Shown here one piece after another: positions 1 to 11,565 of a stretch of 64,000 nucleotides of DNA. The position numbers and the translations under genes are program-made. How positions within the stretch are numbered: the stretch's first letter is position 1; every line of letters begins with the position of its first letter. Source of the DNA: Rhyacichthys aspro (taxonomy: Eukaryota; Chordata; Actinopteri; Gobiiformes; Rhyacichthyidae); assembly GCA_036850595.1 (NCBI GenBank), contig CM072156.1, positions 1,110,144 to 1,174,143 of the forward strand. Direction: 5' to 3'. The notes beneath the pieces were generated by a model. The model had not been told where the DNA came from, made no database searches, and saw only the letters and a list, made by a program, of their open reading frames with translations.

Positions 1-936
1 TCCTTAAGAAGCAGGTTAAATGTGAAACGCTGCAGTCTGTTGATTGGACGATGGATAACTCTTATTTGAGCGAAAAAGAGAAGAGAGAGAACTAAAGACT
101 AAACCAAAACCAGGACTGAAAACTCCACTTAAAAACAGTTTCTCCATAGCCCTTTTGATTGGTTTGTGTTTGTTTTGTTCAAATCTCATAAAATCAATAA
201 GTACATTGTTAAAGAAACTGCTCTGAAATAAGGCCGAGTGTGAAGAGGCTCGGCGTTAAACAGCAGATTATTTGTGCGAGCGGCTGAGCTCTGACAGCTG
301 ACGAGTGAGCGCTGACACCGCTCGCCGCTAATGAGACCTGCAGCGCTCATTTGTTTCCTCTTGTTCAACAAAACACACCTCAAATAACAACAGCGGCGTC
401 AGATAACAGCGCTCCGGCTCCGAGCAGGAAAAAAAAAACCCCAGCTCCCACTGAAAAGGTCAGAGCCGAGCGGGAATCAGAGAGAGGTCAGAGAAACGCT
501 CCCTCTGAGGTTTACACACAACACGAAACGAGAAGGAACAAAACTGAGAGAAACAAATGAATACAAGACGTTTGTTGTGTCTTTGTGACTAAAACTCTCT
601 TAAAGCAGCAGCAGTAAGTGTCTCACAGTTTAATTCTTCTCCCTTTTCTCTGTCAAACTGAGCTAAAGACTGTTTCTGCTGCAGTTTCTCCTTCGTTTCC
701 TTCAGAGTTAAATCTTGGAGGAGGCCACAGTTTTGTCTCTGATGTCGTTAGTCTGGGTCTGAACCTCACTGGAACAGGTTTAAACCACACAAAACACCAT
801 CTACTCAGTTTTAAAGCATGGCTCCGAGGAACTAACAGGACTAAGCCAAGACCATGGCCCAGTCCCATTTGTCCCACTCACCCTTTAGCCCATGTTCCTC
901 CAAAAGAAGGAGTCAGGGGTAGGACTATATCAGAAA
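1..936. other. Non-coding start of the duplicated block
   Basis: No gene is seen here. A CpG-richer patch lies at about 225-480, and short open frames there have no recognisable product. The same sequence recurs at 13838-14781 with few changes. Confidence 0.5.
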
Positions 937-946
937 TGAGACACCT

Positions 947-1103
947 AGGGGGCTCACCTGGTAGAGTACATACCATATACCTGGGAGACGTGGGTTCAAA
1001 TCCCACTCGGGTCATTCCCTCTCTCTCACCCTGCTTCCTTTCTCCTCACTGTCCAATCAAATAAAGGCAAAAGGCCAAAAACAGTTTTAAAAAACAACAG
1101 AAC
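947..1103 (+). mobile_element. tRNA-derived SINE, copy 1
   Basis: A tRNA-like head has an A-box-like stretch (GGCTCACCTGGTAGAG) and a B-box (GGTTCAAATCC). A tRNA-unrelated body follows and ends in ATAAAGGCAAAAGGCCAAAAA. It is bounded by a perfect 10-bp target-site duplication, TGAGACACCT, at 937-946 and 1104-1113. It is too degenerate to be a functional tRNA gene. Confidence 0.85.
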
Positions 1104-1113
1104 TGAGACACCT

Positions 1114-1898
1114 CTACAGCTGTAGACGCATGGATGTATAATAAGTGACATAAGTTCATAAAATATATCAAATATAATATAGGCTGTACTATACTTAGTA
1201 AAGAGAGATTTATCAGAAACATTTCAAGGAGATTATTACATGAGTAACATTCATTTTCATTAGATATTTTAGAAACCCCTACGTCTCTAGGGTAGGACAG
1301 AGGGGAAGGGGTAAAGGGTCTAAAATAATCACACAACAATCAAACTGTTTCTCAATAGCTTTTATTGAAGATGGCACTTTTGCTTTTTCCAAGTAAAAAT
1401 AAATCACAGTCTGATATGTTCAAGAGGTTAGTCACTGCTGCGAGATTTAAAACTAAGAGGATGTTATTAACCCTTATTATGTATTAATAAGATAAAATAA
1501 TATATTTATAACAGTCATAGTAGTTAACACAGTTATAACGACGATGAACAGTAACTAGTCTCCTTTTCAAAACAAATCACACATTGATAATTGGAACTAA
1601 AGATTTAAAACACAGTATTATTACATTTCAGTCAAAGTCCAATATTAAAAGTGCTGGATGTATTTTGACACTTGCTACAGAGAAAAAAAACATTTGCATA
1701 TGTTTCTTTTTAAATGTTTTTTGTTGATATGATGCATAGAAATGTCTGAAAGTTTGGCAAATGTAGAACTTTTTGGCACAAAGTTAATGCTACATATTTG
1801 ACTTTTATTAAAAAATAAATCAGTAAAAGATTTAAAGATATTTCAGCGAAAAGGAAATAGTTTCTCTTCACAACAGGCTTCATTCAACAAGAACTAAC
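1114..1898. other. AT-rich non-coding DNA
   Basis: No gene, RNA or clear repeat boundary is seen. The matching sequence in copy 2 is about 14959-15737. Confidence 0.5.
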
Positions 1899-2743
1899 CA
1901 GGTCTAAATCAGGACTAAACCAGGACTAAACCAGGTCTAAACCAGGTCTAAACCAGGACTAAACCAGGTGTAAACCAGGACTAAACCAGGTGTAAACCAG
2001 GTCTAAACCAGGACTAAACCAGGACTAAACCAGGACTAAACCAGGTCTAAACCAGGTCTAAACCAGGACTAAACCAGGTCTAAACCAGGTCTAAACCAGG
2101 TCTAAACCAGGACTAAACCAGGTCTAAACCAGGTCTAAACCAGGACTAAACCAGGACTAAACCAGGACTAAACCAGGTCTAAACCAGGTCTAAACCAGGA
2201 CTAAACCAGGTCTAAACCAGGTCTAAACCAGGACTAAACCAGGTCTAAACCAGGACTAAACCAGGTCTAAACCAGGTCTAAACCAGGTCTAAACCAGGAC
2301 TAAACCAGGACTAAACCAGGTCTAAACCAGGACTAAACCAGGACTAAACCAGGTCTAAACCAGGTCTAAACCAGGACTAAACCAGGACTAAACCAGGTCT
2401 AAACCAGGACTAAACCAGGTCTAAACCAGGTCTAAACCAGGACTAAACCAGGACTAAACCAGGACTAAACCAGGTCTAAACCAGGTCTAAACCAGGTCTA
2501 AACCAGGACTAAACCAGGACTAAACCAGGTCTAAACCAGGACTAAACCAGGACTAAACCAGGTCTAAACCAGGACTAAACCAGGACTAAACCAGGTCTAA
2601 ACCAGGTCTAAATCAGGACAATACCAGGACTAAACCAGGTCTAAACCAGGACTAAACCAGGACTAAACCAGGTCTAAACCAGGACTAAACCAGGACTAAA
2701 CCAGGTCTAAACCAGGACTAAACCAGGACTAAACCAGGACTAA
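1899..2743 (+). repeat. 11-bp minisatellite array, copy 1 of block
   Basis: About 77 units of CCAGGACTAAA and CCAGGTCTAAA alternate irregularly. The array is about 845 bp here and about 233 bp in the second copy of the block, so it is a length-variable locus. Confidence 0.95.
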
Positions 2744-3729
2744 TTTTCTAACCAGTTTTTGTGTTTATCGTACGTCTTTAAAGAAGCTGAACAACAGATG
2801 GCGCCAAACCTGTAGAAACTAAATAAAGCCCATTGTTGTTGTTTTGAAAACTGAATAAAATAAAGCTGTGTTGTTTTTTTTGGCTCTACGTTTTCTGTTA
2901 GTGGTCAGATCTTTGACATTATTTGCATTTCACTGGTTGATATGTTTTCTTAATAATTTAATAAAACATCTGTCACTTATATTACATTTCATTTGTAAAC
3001 AATACAGATCAGTCAGACGTCCATTAGCTTTAGCATTAGCATGTAGCAAGTGTTCAGCCTAATGCTTTCACTTATTTTCGAACTATTGCTCAAATTTAGT
3101 GTTTTACAAAAAAACAACAACAAAAACCCATCGAGGTGTAGACACAACGCAACAGTAAGTTAAACAACTTTTTTTTACAGGACAAACAAAGTTATCTATT
3201 ACTTTATATTTGTCTAACCAAATATTTTTGCTAATTGTTTAATAATTTGGCGTGACTGAAGAATGTCTAAAACAAAGAAGAACAATGTGTAAAACATTCA
3301 CTTTGCAATAATTATATTTCTCTCAATAACTGTGTGCTTTAAAAGTCCTGTCTTTATCCAAATCAAGGCTAAAAACTCACTTATTTTGGTTTTATTAAAC
3401 ACCTCAAAGCTTGGTGTAGAGCTACATCTTTTTTATGTCGTATTTAATCTTTCATTGTTTTCATTTATTGAATTTTACGTATTTTTCTTTTACAATAATT
3501 CACTTAAACATTAGATTTTTTTTACTTTGGTGTACTGCTGTCTGTTTTAAAATGCTACATAAACAAGCAATTAATATACTTTGCTCCACTTCTACAGTCA
3601 GTACATGAAGCACCTGCCTCTAAACCTTTATATTCACCTACGTTTAACACTTCGGCTTTTAATGGTTTTTATGGTGAATTTAATCTGAGGTAAGGCCCCA
3701 ATAGGTTTTAAAATGCTTTTGTTAAACCC
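2744..3729. other. AT-rich non-coding DNA including a copy-1-only segment
   Basis: No gene is recognised. 3412-3729 (318 bp) has no counterpart in copy 2, where CTCAAAGCT joins directly to AAGAACTAAACC. The minus-strand AATAAA at 3391-3396 could serve ppic. Confidence 0.55.
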
Positions 3730-3932
3730 AAGAACTAAACCAGGTCTAAACCAGGACTAAACATGGACTAAACCAGGACTAAACCAGGTCTAAACCAGGA
3801 CTAAACCAGGACTAAACCAGGACTAAACCAGGACTAAAACAGGACTAAACCAGGACTAAACCAGGATTAAACCAGGACTAAACCAGGTCTAAACCAGGTC
3901 TAAACCAGGTCTAAACCAGGTCTAAACCAGGA
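3730..3932 (+). repeat. 11-bp minisatellite array beside ppic exon 6
   Basis: CCAGGACTAAA-type units run almost to the ppic stop codon. The array probably lies in the ppic 3' UTR or just beyond it. The counterpart at 16640-16730 is about half as long. Confidence 0.9.
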
Positions 3933-4763
3933 CGTCTGACTGATCCGTGGTCTACAGTGAACACAGTGTTAGTGCCGGTTCGTGTCCGAGGCGTTACCAG
4001 CCCTCGACCTCCACCACAAACGGCTCTTTGACTTGGATTTTGCCGCTGTTGACGATCACACACTCGGTGTACGGCAGGTTTCTGTCGTTAGTGTCCTGCA
4101 GCTCGATGGTGTGCACCACAGACTGTTCACAGACAAACAGAGGATAATCACTAATAATCTGGACACAGTTCTTCTATGTATTAAACTAGTTCCAGATAAC
4201 TACTTTAATTTTTTATTTTGTTATTTGGAGATGTTTTAATCTGTTTTGTCCTTTTGTAAATGTGAGCAATTGATTTGGTAAACTGAAACTAAAAATGTGA
4301 ACTACTAAATGATTTGAGGCGAAGGGTATTACATAGGTTCAGGTTCAGCTTTACGCAAAAAAGAAAGATTTAAACTTAAAAGTGTAAAAAAAATAAAATA
4401 AAAATAAATAAGAAAACAATAAAAAAATAAATAAAAATATATCAATAAAAAAAGAAGAAGATGTAAAAAATGTTATGACCAAAATTATGAGTCTTGATGC
4501 AAACCTTTGTCCGGACAATGCATAAAACTCACGTACGCACAGCATAAACAGAACAAACTGACGTCTTACAAAGTATTTTCAACAAACACAATGCTTCCTA
4601 CTGTCTTTGTGAAAAAGTATTTACCATCCCGTCCAGGACTTTCCCAAACACCACGTGTTTCCCGTCGAGCCACGGAGCTCTGGCAGCGAGGATAAAGAAC
4701 TGAGAGCCGTTAGTGTCCGGACCTGCGTTAGCCATGCTCACCTGCAAAAACAAACACAAAGAA

Positions 4764-5749
4764 CATCAGAGACACCTGCGCAGACGGAGATATATCAAAT
4801 ACACCTGCGCAGACGGAGAAATATCAGCTACACCTGCGCAGACGGAGAAATATCAGAGTCACCTGCGCAGATGGAGAAATATCTGCTACACCTGCGCAGA
4901 CGGAGTAATATCAGCTACACCTGCGCAGACGGAGAAATATCAGCTACACCTGCGCAGACGGAGAAATATCAGATACACCTGCGCAGACGGAGAAATATCA
5001 GAGACACCTGCGCAGACAGAGAAATATCAGCTACACCTGCGCAGACGGAGAAATATCAGCTACACCTGCGCAGACAGAGAAATATCAGCAACACCTGCGC
5101 AGACGGAGAAATATCAGCTACACCTGCGCAGACGGAGTAATATCAGCTACACCTGCGCAGACGGAGTAATATCAAATACACCTGCGCAGATGGAGTGATA
5201 TCAGAGACACCTGCGCAGACGGAGAAATATCAGCTACACCTGCGCAGACAGAGAAATATCAGCAACACCTGCGCAGACGGAGAAATATCAGCTACACCTG
5301 CGCAGACGGAGAAATATCAGATACACCTGCGCAGACGGAGAAATATCAGAGACACCTGCGCAGACAGAGAAATATCAGCTACACCTGCGCAGACGGAGTA
5401 ATATCAGCTACACCTGCGCAGACGGAGTAATATCAAATACACCTGCGCAGATGGAGTGATATCAGAGACACCTGCGCAGACGGAGAAATATCAGCTACAC
5501 CTGCGCAGACGGAGATATATCAAATACACCTGCGCAGACAGAGAAATATCAAATACACCTGCGCAGACGGAGAAATATCAGAGACACCTGCGCAGACAGA
5601 GTGATATCAGATACACCTGCGCAGACGGAGTGATATCAGCTACACCTGCGCAGACAGAGTGATATCAGATACACCTGCGCAGACGGAGTGATATCAGCTA
5701 CACCTGCGCAGACGGAGTGATATCAGAGACACCTGTGCAGACGGAGAAT
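4764..5749. repeat. 29-bp tandem array filling ppic intron 4, copy 1
   Basis: About 34 units of 29 bp, each containing CACCTGCGCAGACGGAG then a variable A/T-rich part with ATATCAG, occupy nearly the whole 1034-bp intron. Because 29 is not a multiple of three and the unit lacks stops in most phases, long meaningless open frames arise on the plus strand. Read in the ppic direction, each unit looks like a branch point, pyrimidine tract and CAG|GTG acceptor. Confidence 0.95.
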
Positions 5750-5889
5750 ACTGTCGTCACTGTGGTGTAACTCACCCAGCCGGCTCCTAAATGCTTCAGT
5801 TTGAAGTTTTCATCTGTGAACGTCGTGCCATAAATACTGTGACCTGAAGAAAAACAAGAAAAATATATTTGAAGAATGAGACTAGGACT

Positions 5890-6182
5890 AGACATTTATG
5901 TCCTGGTCCCAGTCCCAGTCCTAGTCTCGGTCCTAGTCCTAGTCCCAGTCCCAGTCCTAGTCCCAGTCCTAGTCCCAGTCCTGGTCTCGGTCTTAGTCCC
6001 AGTCCTGGTGTCGGTCCTAGTCCCAGTTCTAGTCCTAGTCCCAGTCCTGGTGTCGGTCCTAGTCCCAGTTCTAGTCCTAGTCCCAGTCCTGGTGTCGGTC
6101 CTAGTCCCAGTCCTAGTCCCAGTCCTAGTCCTAGTCCCAGTCCTAGTCCCAGTCCCAGTCCTAGTCCCAGTCCTAGTCCTAC
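5890..6182. repeat. 6-bp-based array filling ppic intron 3, copy 1
   Basis: AGTCCTAGTCCCAGTCC-type hexamers occupy most of the 339-bp intron and abut the exon 3 donor. In the transcript strand they read as runs of GGGACT and GGACTA. Confidence 0.95.
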
Positions 6183-6851
6183 CTCCGGTGCCGTCTCCGT
6201 TGGTGAAGTCTCCTCCTTGGATCATAAAGTCTTTAATGACTCGGTGAAACTTGGTGCCTTTGTAACCGTAGCCTTTCTGTTCCACAAATGATTTTAGTTT
6301 TTGAAATGAGAAAAACAAACTCAGTTAAAACGCTTTTCCCAGAAACCAGACAAAAGTACACAAGCAACAAACTCTGACTTGAGATTAGCATGAAAACCAA
6401 AACGCTAAATACCACTTTATGTTTTATATTTGGATGTTTACTTTTAGCCTGATGTATCGGGATAAACCAGGCCATGTTTTCCATTATAAAGGTGAAGATG
6501 CACTGAGTTATACTGAACATCATCTTAAATCTGATACATTTATAGTAGTACATCTAGACATGAAGTATTCAGTCCTAAAGTATTCAGACGTGGTACCTCT
6601 CCCGTGGCCAGAGCGACAAAGTTAGCGACAGTGAGCGGGACGACTTCTCCGAACAAACCGATGACGATGCGTCCGACTTCGTGACCGGCCACAGTGACGT
6701 CAAAGAAAACCTGGAGACAAATCAATTAATACTGAGAGAAAACATAAAGATAATCTGCTCTGTTTCCTCAAAAGACTGTGAAGTTGTCCTGTCTTTATAA
6801 CAACAACATCATTATTGCACATTAGAATCTCTTACTTTATGTCAGTAACAC

Positions 6852-6958
6852 TTGGTCCTTAAAGCTCCAGTCCCTGATGTTCTTTTTTTGTCCCTGTCTC
6901 AGACTCTCCTCCAAAAGCAGCCTAGGGACCTCTCCTGCTTCTCTTTTATTAAAAAATA
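6852..6958 (+). mobile_element. MITE-like dispersed element, cut by the gap
   Basis: AAAGCTCCAGTCCCTG is followed by TTGTCCCTGTCTCAGACT, CTCCTCCAAAA and a CTTTTATTAAAAAATA stretch that runs into the gap. Related copies are at 20033-20185 (+), 9160-9335 (-), 21660-21840 (-) and 56455-56527 (+). Confidence 0.6.
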
Positions 6959-7058
6959 NNNNNNNNNNNNNNNNNNNNNNNNNNNNNNNNNNNNNNNNNN
7001 NNNNNNNNNNNNNNNNNNNNNNNNNNNNNNNNNNNNNNNNNNNNNNNNNNNNNNNNNN
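6959..7058. other. Assembly gap, 100 N
   Basis: Exactly 100 N, a common placeholder for a gap of unknown size. It ends the first copy of the duplicated block. Confidence 0.98.
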
Positions 7059-9159
7059 CAGACTTAAATAAACCTGGTCGACTATGATCATCAGTGCTTC
7101 TCATCGAGGACAATCACGGAAAATATTTATCTTTCCGAGCACCATCTTGGATCACATTTTAAGTTTGTTCTGAAATGAATTTTGTTTCCTGCTTCTTTGA
7201 AATCACATTTTGAATCCCACAGCTTTTTAAGAGTCCAAACACTTAGTGAAACAGTAAAGTGTTTTATAGAAAAGCTGCAGCAGAAATCAATAGTCTTACA
7301 TTTTGTATTTATCAGAGATTCTCAAGAACGACCACAGAGAGGACCACCAGTGGGACCCGGACCACAGTTTGAGAACCACTGACTTTAAGCCTCGACTCAA
7401 ATCTAGAGCTTGACAATGGACTACTACAGTGGTTCTCAAACTGTGGGACTAGTCTCGGGACTCAGGACATGACATTAAAAACCTGAGCAGCTCCTCCATT
7501 ATCCTCCATTCTGATCATAATCCATAATCCTACAGCGACTTGGGGCAATTAAAGTCCAGCTAAAACAGGTTAAAATCTAATCATGTCAACTGAAACCATT
7601 TAGAAACTAAAGTCCAACTAAAATCAATGAAAACCTTTAACTTAAACTCCATAAAACTTGTTTAAATCAATCTAAAACTGCTCTAGACCTGTTCAAATCC
7701 AACAAGAACCACTTAAACTGTATTAAACTGAACTCAACTCACTTTAGATCAGTTTAACTCTCATGAATTAGCTCATGTTCTAATTGTTGTAGTGACAGGA
7801 CCAACCCCGGAAGAAAACTTGGACATGTGCTAACAACATTCTGAATGTTTTAAAGGTATATTGAGCTTAAAAACACGCAAACGAGCGACGAGCGTCACTG
7901 AATACACCACTGGGTCTGAGCAACACGTTTTATTTACTCAGATATTTGCAGGAAATGGAAACAACCCTTGAGTTTCTCTTGTAAACACAAATTAAATTCT
8001 GTTATTCTTGTTATTCTCGTCATAATGTGATGCACGCATTTATAAAATAATCAGTAAATCGTTTGTTTAATTCATTTTCTTTCAATTATCCTGTGTCTTT
8101 CTTTGGGTCTGAGACATGGTTTAATCTGAGCAATAGACCGTTAGTCGCAGGGTTAACATTTGGAGACACAAACGACAGACCTTTCCTCTCACGTTCTTTC
8201 ACGAGGCACAGTTTATCACAGTTTATCTCCAAGTGACTGGAGTTTGAAGGAGACACAGAGGAGTTAAAGGCTTGAATAATTAAAGATTCACACATAAATC
8301 CCTTCGGTCTTGGTCCAAAGTTAAACGTGAAACTGTTCTGAGGTCAAACCCAGTCAGTGAATATATTTCTGGGCCCTTCTCTTTAACGACACGGGGATGA
8401 TGTGCAGATCTGACGGCGGCCATATTGACTCGAACAGCGGGAGCTCCTTTTCTTTGACTGCAATTAGAGGCAGGAATAATGGTATCGACAGCGCTGACAG
8501 CGGGAGCACATGAATAGTCACACGTGTCAGCGCCGAGCGGAGCAGAAAAACGACGGCGAGGCGCAGGGGTCGCGGGAATCACAACTTTATTGTAGCTTTG
8601 ATATTATGACAAAGGCTCGATTCAGATGCGCGTCCGTCCGAGGAGCGAGGATTAGCGCTGACACCGAACACGGCTCCGCGATAACGTCACGAGGAAATAC
8701 GTATCGACAAAATCAGAGGAGAATCCTACTGACGGCTCAGTGACAGGAGAAAAGAGAGGGATCGGACGATACAGCTGTCGTTCAACGTTAAATAAACTGA
8801 ATAAAGAATGTTTAATGTTTTATGGGAGCGTGACAGCTTTCATGGTTTAGTCCTGGTTCTTTTCTACATTCAGCACTGGTTTTAATTTGGAAATAGTCCT
8901 TGTTTAGTCCAGGGTTAAGTTTGATTGTGAATAGGTTTAACTTTTCATGGCTTTGGTCTGTGGCTCAATCTGAATTACTCAAAAAGCTCAGGAAATGTTC
9001 TAATTCCTTTCGACCTGGATGTAGTTCATGGTCAGAGCGTTAAGAGCTGTCCAGATTCTCTCTTCAGTCAGAAAAGGAGGTGAGAAAGGAGCTTCAGTGC
9101 TTCCTTTCATACCTCCTTTAGACCTCTGGACGTTCCACTGAAAGGAAGGAGCTTAAGCT
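7059..9159. other. Intergenic DNA
   Basis: No gene is recognised. An outward pair, CACAGTTTGAGAACCACTG at 7363-7381 and its complement at 7428-7446, resembles hAT-type terminal repeats of two adjoining elements. 7545-7760 holds degenerate CTAAAAC/CTGTTCAAATCCA text related to the 21-bp repeat. 8440-8745 is CpG-rich and could be regulatory. Confidence 0.5.
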
Positions 9160-9335
9160 AAGCTAACGCTAAACTCTAAACTTCAGTTTGGTCAAATGGA
9201 TTAGTATTTTGGAGGAAAAACTGGTCTGGTTTATTTTTTAATAAAAGAGAATCAGGAGAGGTCCCTAGGTTGATTTTGGAGGAGAGTCTGAGACAGGGAC
9301 AAAAAAAGAACACCAGGGACTGGAGCTTGAATATA
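9160..9335 (-). mobile_element. MITE-like dispersed element
   Basis: The reverse complement of the element at 20033-20185: TTTTTAATAAAAGAGAATCA, then GGAGAGTCTGAGACAGGGAC and CAGGGACTGGAGCTT. The left flank CTAAGCTAACGCTAAACTC is shared with the copy at 21660. Confidence 0.6.
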
Positions 9336-11127
9336 ATCAGAGAATGTTCGAGGCGCGTTGAAGAGAAGCTGCCGTTAAATAAAAGCCAGTAAACCCAAAT
9401 GGACTGGACCCAGTCAAACAAACCGCTCTCTGCTTTTACCTCGAGCCCTGTTTAATTCCTCTCTCCTCGATTAAACTTTACATTAATTGCGGTAAAACTC
9501 ATTTCTGGTCACTTCTCGGCGGCGCTCGGCCTCATTTATATTCATTCAGATTTCAGAGTAAAATTAAATCTCTCTGAATGCATTAACTCCTAATCGTGCA
9601 GTAATTCCTCTGCAGCTTCAGTGGAGCCTGTTGTTGCACATAAAGAGCCTCATTTCATCTCGTTTTCTTTAAACTGCTCCACATTAAACTGAACGGTGCT
9701 CATTTCAGGTCCATTTATATGCAGCGTTCACACTAATCTTCAGACGGTTTTTAGACGTGTCTCTGCTGCAGTTGGACCTGTTTTTACTTCTGTTGTTTTC
9801 TCAGATTTGGCTGAAAAATCATTATAGAACAGTCTTTTATGATTAGGAAGAAGAGTTGAAGTTTAGTCTTCAGTTTTAGTCTAAATTTTGTTGTTTTTTT
9901 GGACCTGGTTTCTGGGTTTGGTGCTGGATAAGACCCAGTTTTGTCTCGGTTTACACCAGATTTACAACTGACTTGGTTTTACTCCTGGTGTTGACTGGTC
10001 TAGTCCTCATTTAGTTCTCTTGTAAAGCGTAACGCCTTTACGTTTAAGTCCTTGTTTACTCCAGCTTTAGCTCACATTTGTCATCCCATCATTGTCTGTA
10101 CGTCACAGGAAAGTTAACAACAAAAGAGCAAAAGCCTCAGGAGTCACCCTCCAGGTCATTTACACATACTTTTTATTTATAGAGAGTTTTAAATAAATAA
10201 ATAATACAAAGCACCCCTTATTAAAATAAACCCACAGTGCTCTAGAATCAGTCTCTAGTGTGACCTTTCCAATATGGCGGCTATAGCTGCACCTCGACAA
10301 CAGCGTGACACTGATGTGTATCTTTGGCAATTACCAGAATCATAAAAACTGTGAAGGACATAGGTTTAACAGTAAATAATGATGGAACAAAAGATCTTTT
10401 AAACAACACTCCACAAAATATGGCAAAAGTAGTGGCTTATATCTCCGAGCTCGGGAACAAAATGTCACTGAAACGGAACAAAACAGTCCAATTACACTTT
10501 ACAGCTTCGACAAAGGAGCCGTGGAAGGATGTTAAAGTTGCTCCCAGAGACACACTCCTCTGTTTCTCTCTGTTTTTCGGCGAGGACGGTGTTTTCCAGC
10601 TCGGAGAGAGTGTTAGTCGTCACCGAGCCTCTTCTGCCGGAGACGTGTTGTCGCTGTTGACCTTTAAAACTCTCTGTCCCATCATCCTCTGCTGCAGTCG
10701 TCCTCTGGGACCGCTCTCACTCTGCTCCGAGCCTCTGACAGGACACCGCTCCACAAAATACCAATACGTCCTTTTTCTCTTATTATTTTGTTTGGAGCCG
10801 AGTGTGTCCTGTGATAAAAGAGCAGTGTAGTGGATAAATCCCTCGAAATAACCACGTTTTCCATTTGTCGATCTTGTAAAAATAGACCAAAATAGCTCAA
10901 TAAAAGCTGGAGTAAGGAGCCTTTAGTTTGGATCCTCACTGTTTTGTTTCTACAACATTCAAGAATGTGTTTTCGTGGCAATATTTTATGTCCCCCTCAA
11001 GAATTGGTGTTTACCTTTATTTGTCCAGGAAAAATAATCCAGAAAATCATTATTGATTGTTTAAACCAGTGGTGACGGGCCCCAATAGTGAATAAGAATA
11101 ATAAGAAAAAGGGGCCAAAGACTGACA
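9336..11127. other. Intergenic DNA with one unassigned open frame
   Basis: No recognised gene. A 168-codon open frame at 10324-10830 (+) opens in ordinary-looking sequence but matches no family I know and has no visible splice context. I do not call it a gene. 9840-10060 contains decayed TTTAGTC/CTGG text of the 11-bp family in minus orientation. Confidence 0.4.
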
Positions 11128-11565
11128 AATCCATCTAAAACCTGTTCAAATCAAGCTAAAACCTGTTCAAATCAAGCTAAAACCTGTTCAAATCAAGCTA
11201 AAACCTGTTCAAATCAAGCTAAAACCTGTTCAAATCCATATAAAACCTGTTCAAATCAAGCTAAAACCTGTTCAAATCCATATAAAACCTGTTCAAATCA
11301 AGCTAAAACCTGTTCAAATCCATAAAAAACCTGTTCAAATCAAGCTAAAACCTGTTCAAATCCATATAAAACCTGTTCAAATCAAGCTAAAATCTGTTCA
11401 AATCCATCTAAAACCTGTTCAAATCAAGCTAAAACCTGTTCAAATCCATATAAAACCTGTTCAAATCAAGCTAAAACCTGTTCAAATCTATATAAAACCT
11501 GTTCAAATCAAGCTAAAACCTGTTCAAATCCATATAAAACCTGTTCAAATGCAACTACAACTTGT
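11128..11565 (+). repeat. 21-bp minisatellite array
   Basis: Units AAAACCTGTTCAAATCAAGC(T) alternate with a variant ending in CCATAT, giving a 42-bp higher-order period in places. The same unit, inverted, forms the large array at 52020-54320. Confidence 0.93.

Larger units (their letters stand above)
3994..6710 (-). pseudogene. ppic: Second ppic copy lacking exon 1 (partial gene or duplicate allele)
   Basis: Coding exons 2-6 of ppic are repeated here on the minus strand: 6597-6710, 6183-6276, 5776-5843, 4625-4741 and 3994-4122. All splice sites are kept and the encoded residues match the complete copy by eye. One difference noted is silent: GGG versus GGA before the Lys of FGKV. Exon 1, with the start codon and signal peptide, is not present. 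The block runs into a 100-N gap at 6959, and nothing resembling exon 1 is seen in 7059-13837. As written, this copy has no start and cannot give a secreted enzyme. The exons show no decay. This fits either a recent partial duplication or, more likely, an unmerged second haplotype. It is typed as pseudogene only because it is incomplete. Confidence 0.8.
1..6958. repeat. Large duplicated block, copy 1
   Basis: Base 1 corresponds to 13838 and 6958 to about 20134. Almost every stretch between can be matched, including the ppic exons, the SINE and AT-rich non-coding DNA. Differences are scattered substitutions, small indels, a 318-bp segment present only here (3412-3729), and tandem arrays of different length. 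The left edge is outside the window. The right edge is the 100-N gap, inside a dispersed element. Confidence 0.95.

Noticed and set aside
950..1015. A functional tRNA gene
   Set aside because: Only A- and B-box-like sequences remain, the cloverleaf is not complete by eye, and the target-site duplications show a SINE.
4655..5198. 161-codon plus-strand frames rich in CADGEIS/RRRRNI repeats
   Set aside because: They arise from the 29-bp array in ppic intron 4, antisense to a real gene, and are open in more than one frame.
4764..5749. A CRISPR array
   Set aside because: The 29-bp units are contiguous with no unique spacers, and the host is a vertebrate.
5869..6318. Pro/Ser and Thr/Arg/Gly repeat frames around 5.9-6.3 kb
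   Set aside because: Products of the hexamer array in ppic intron 3. The right end of the minus-strand frame is true ppic exon 3 read into the intron.
10324..10830. 168-codon open frame as a gene
   Set aside because: No recognisable domain, homologous exon structure or neighbour logic. The length is compatible with chance in 64 kb.
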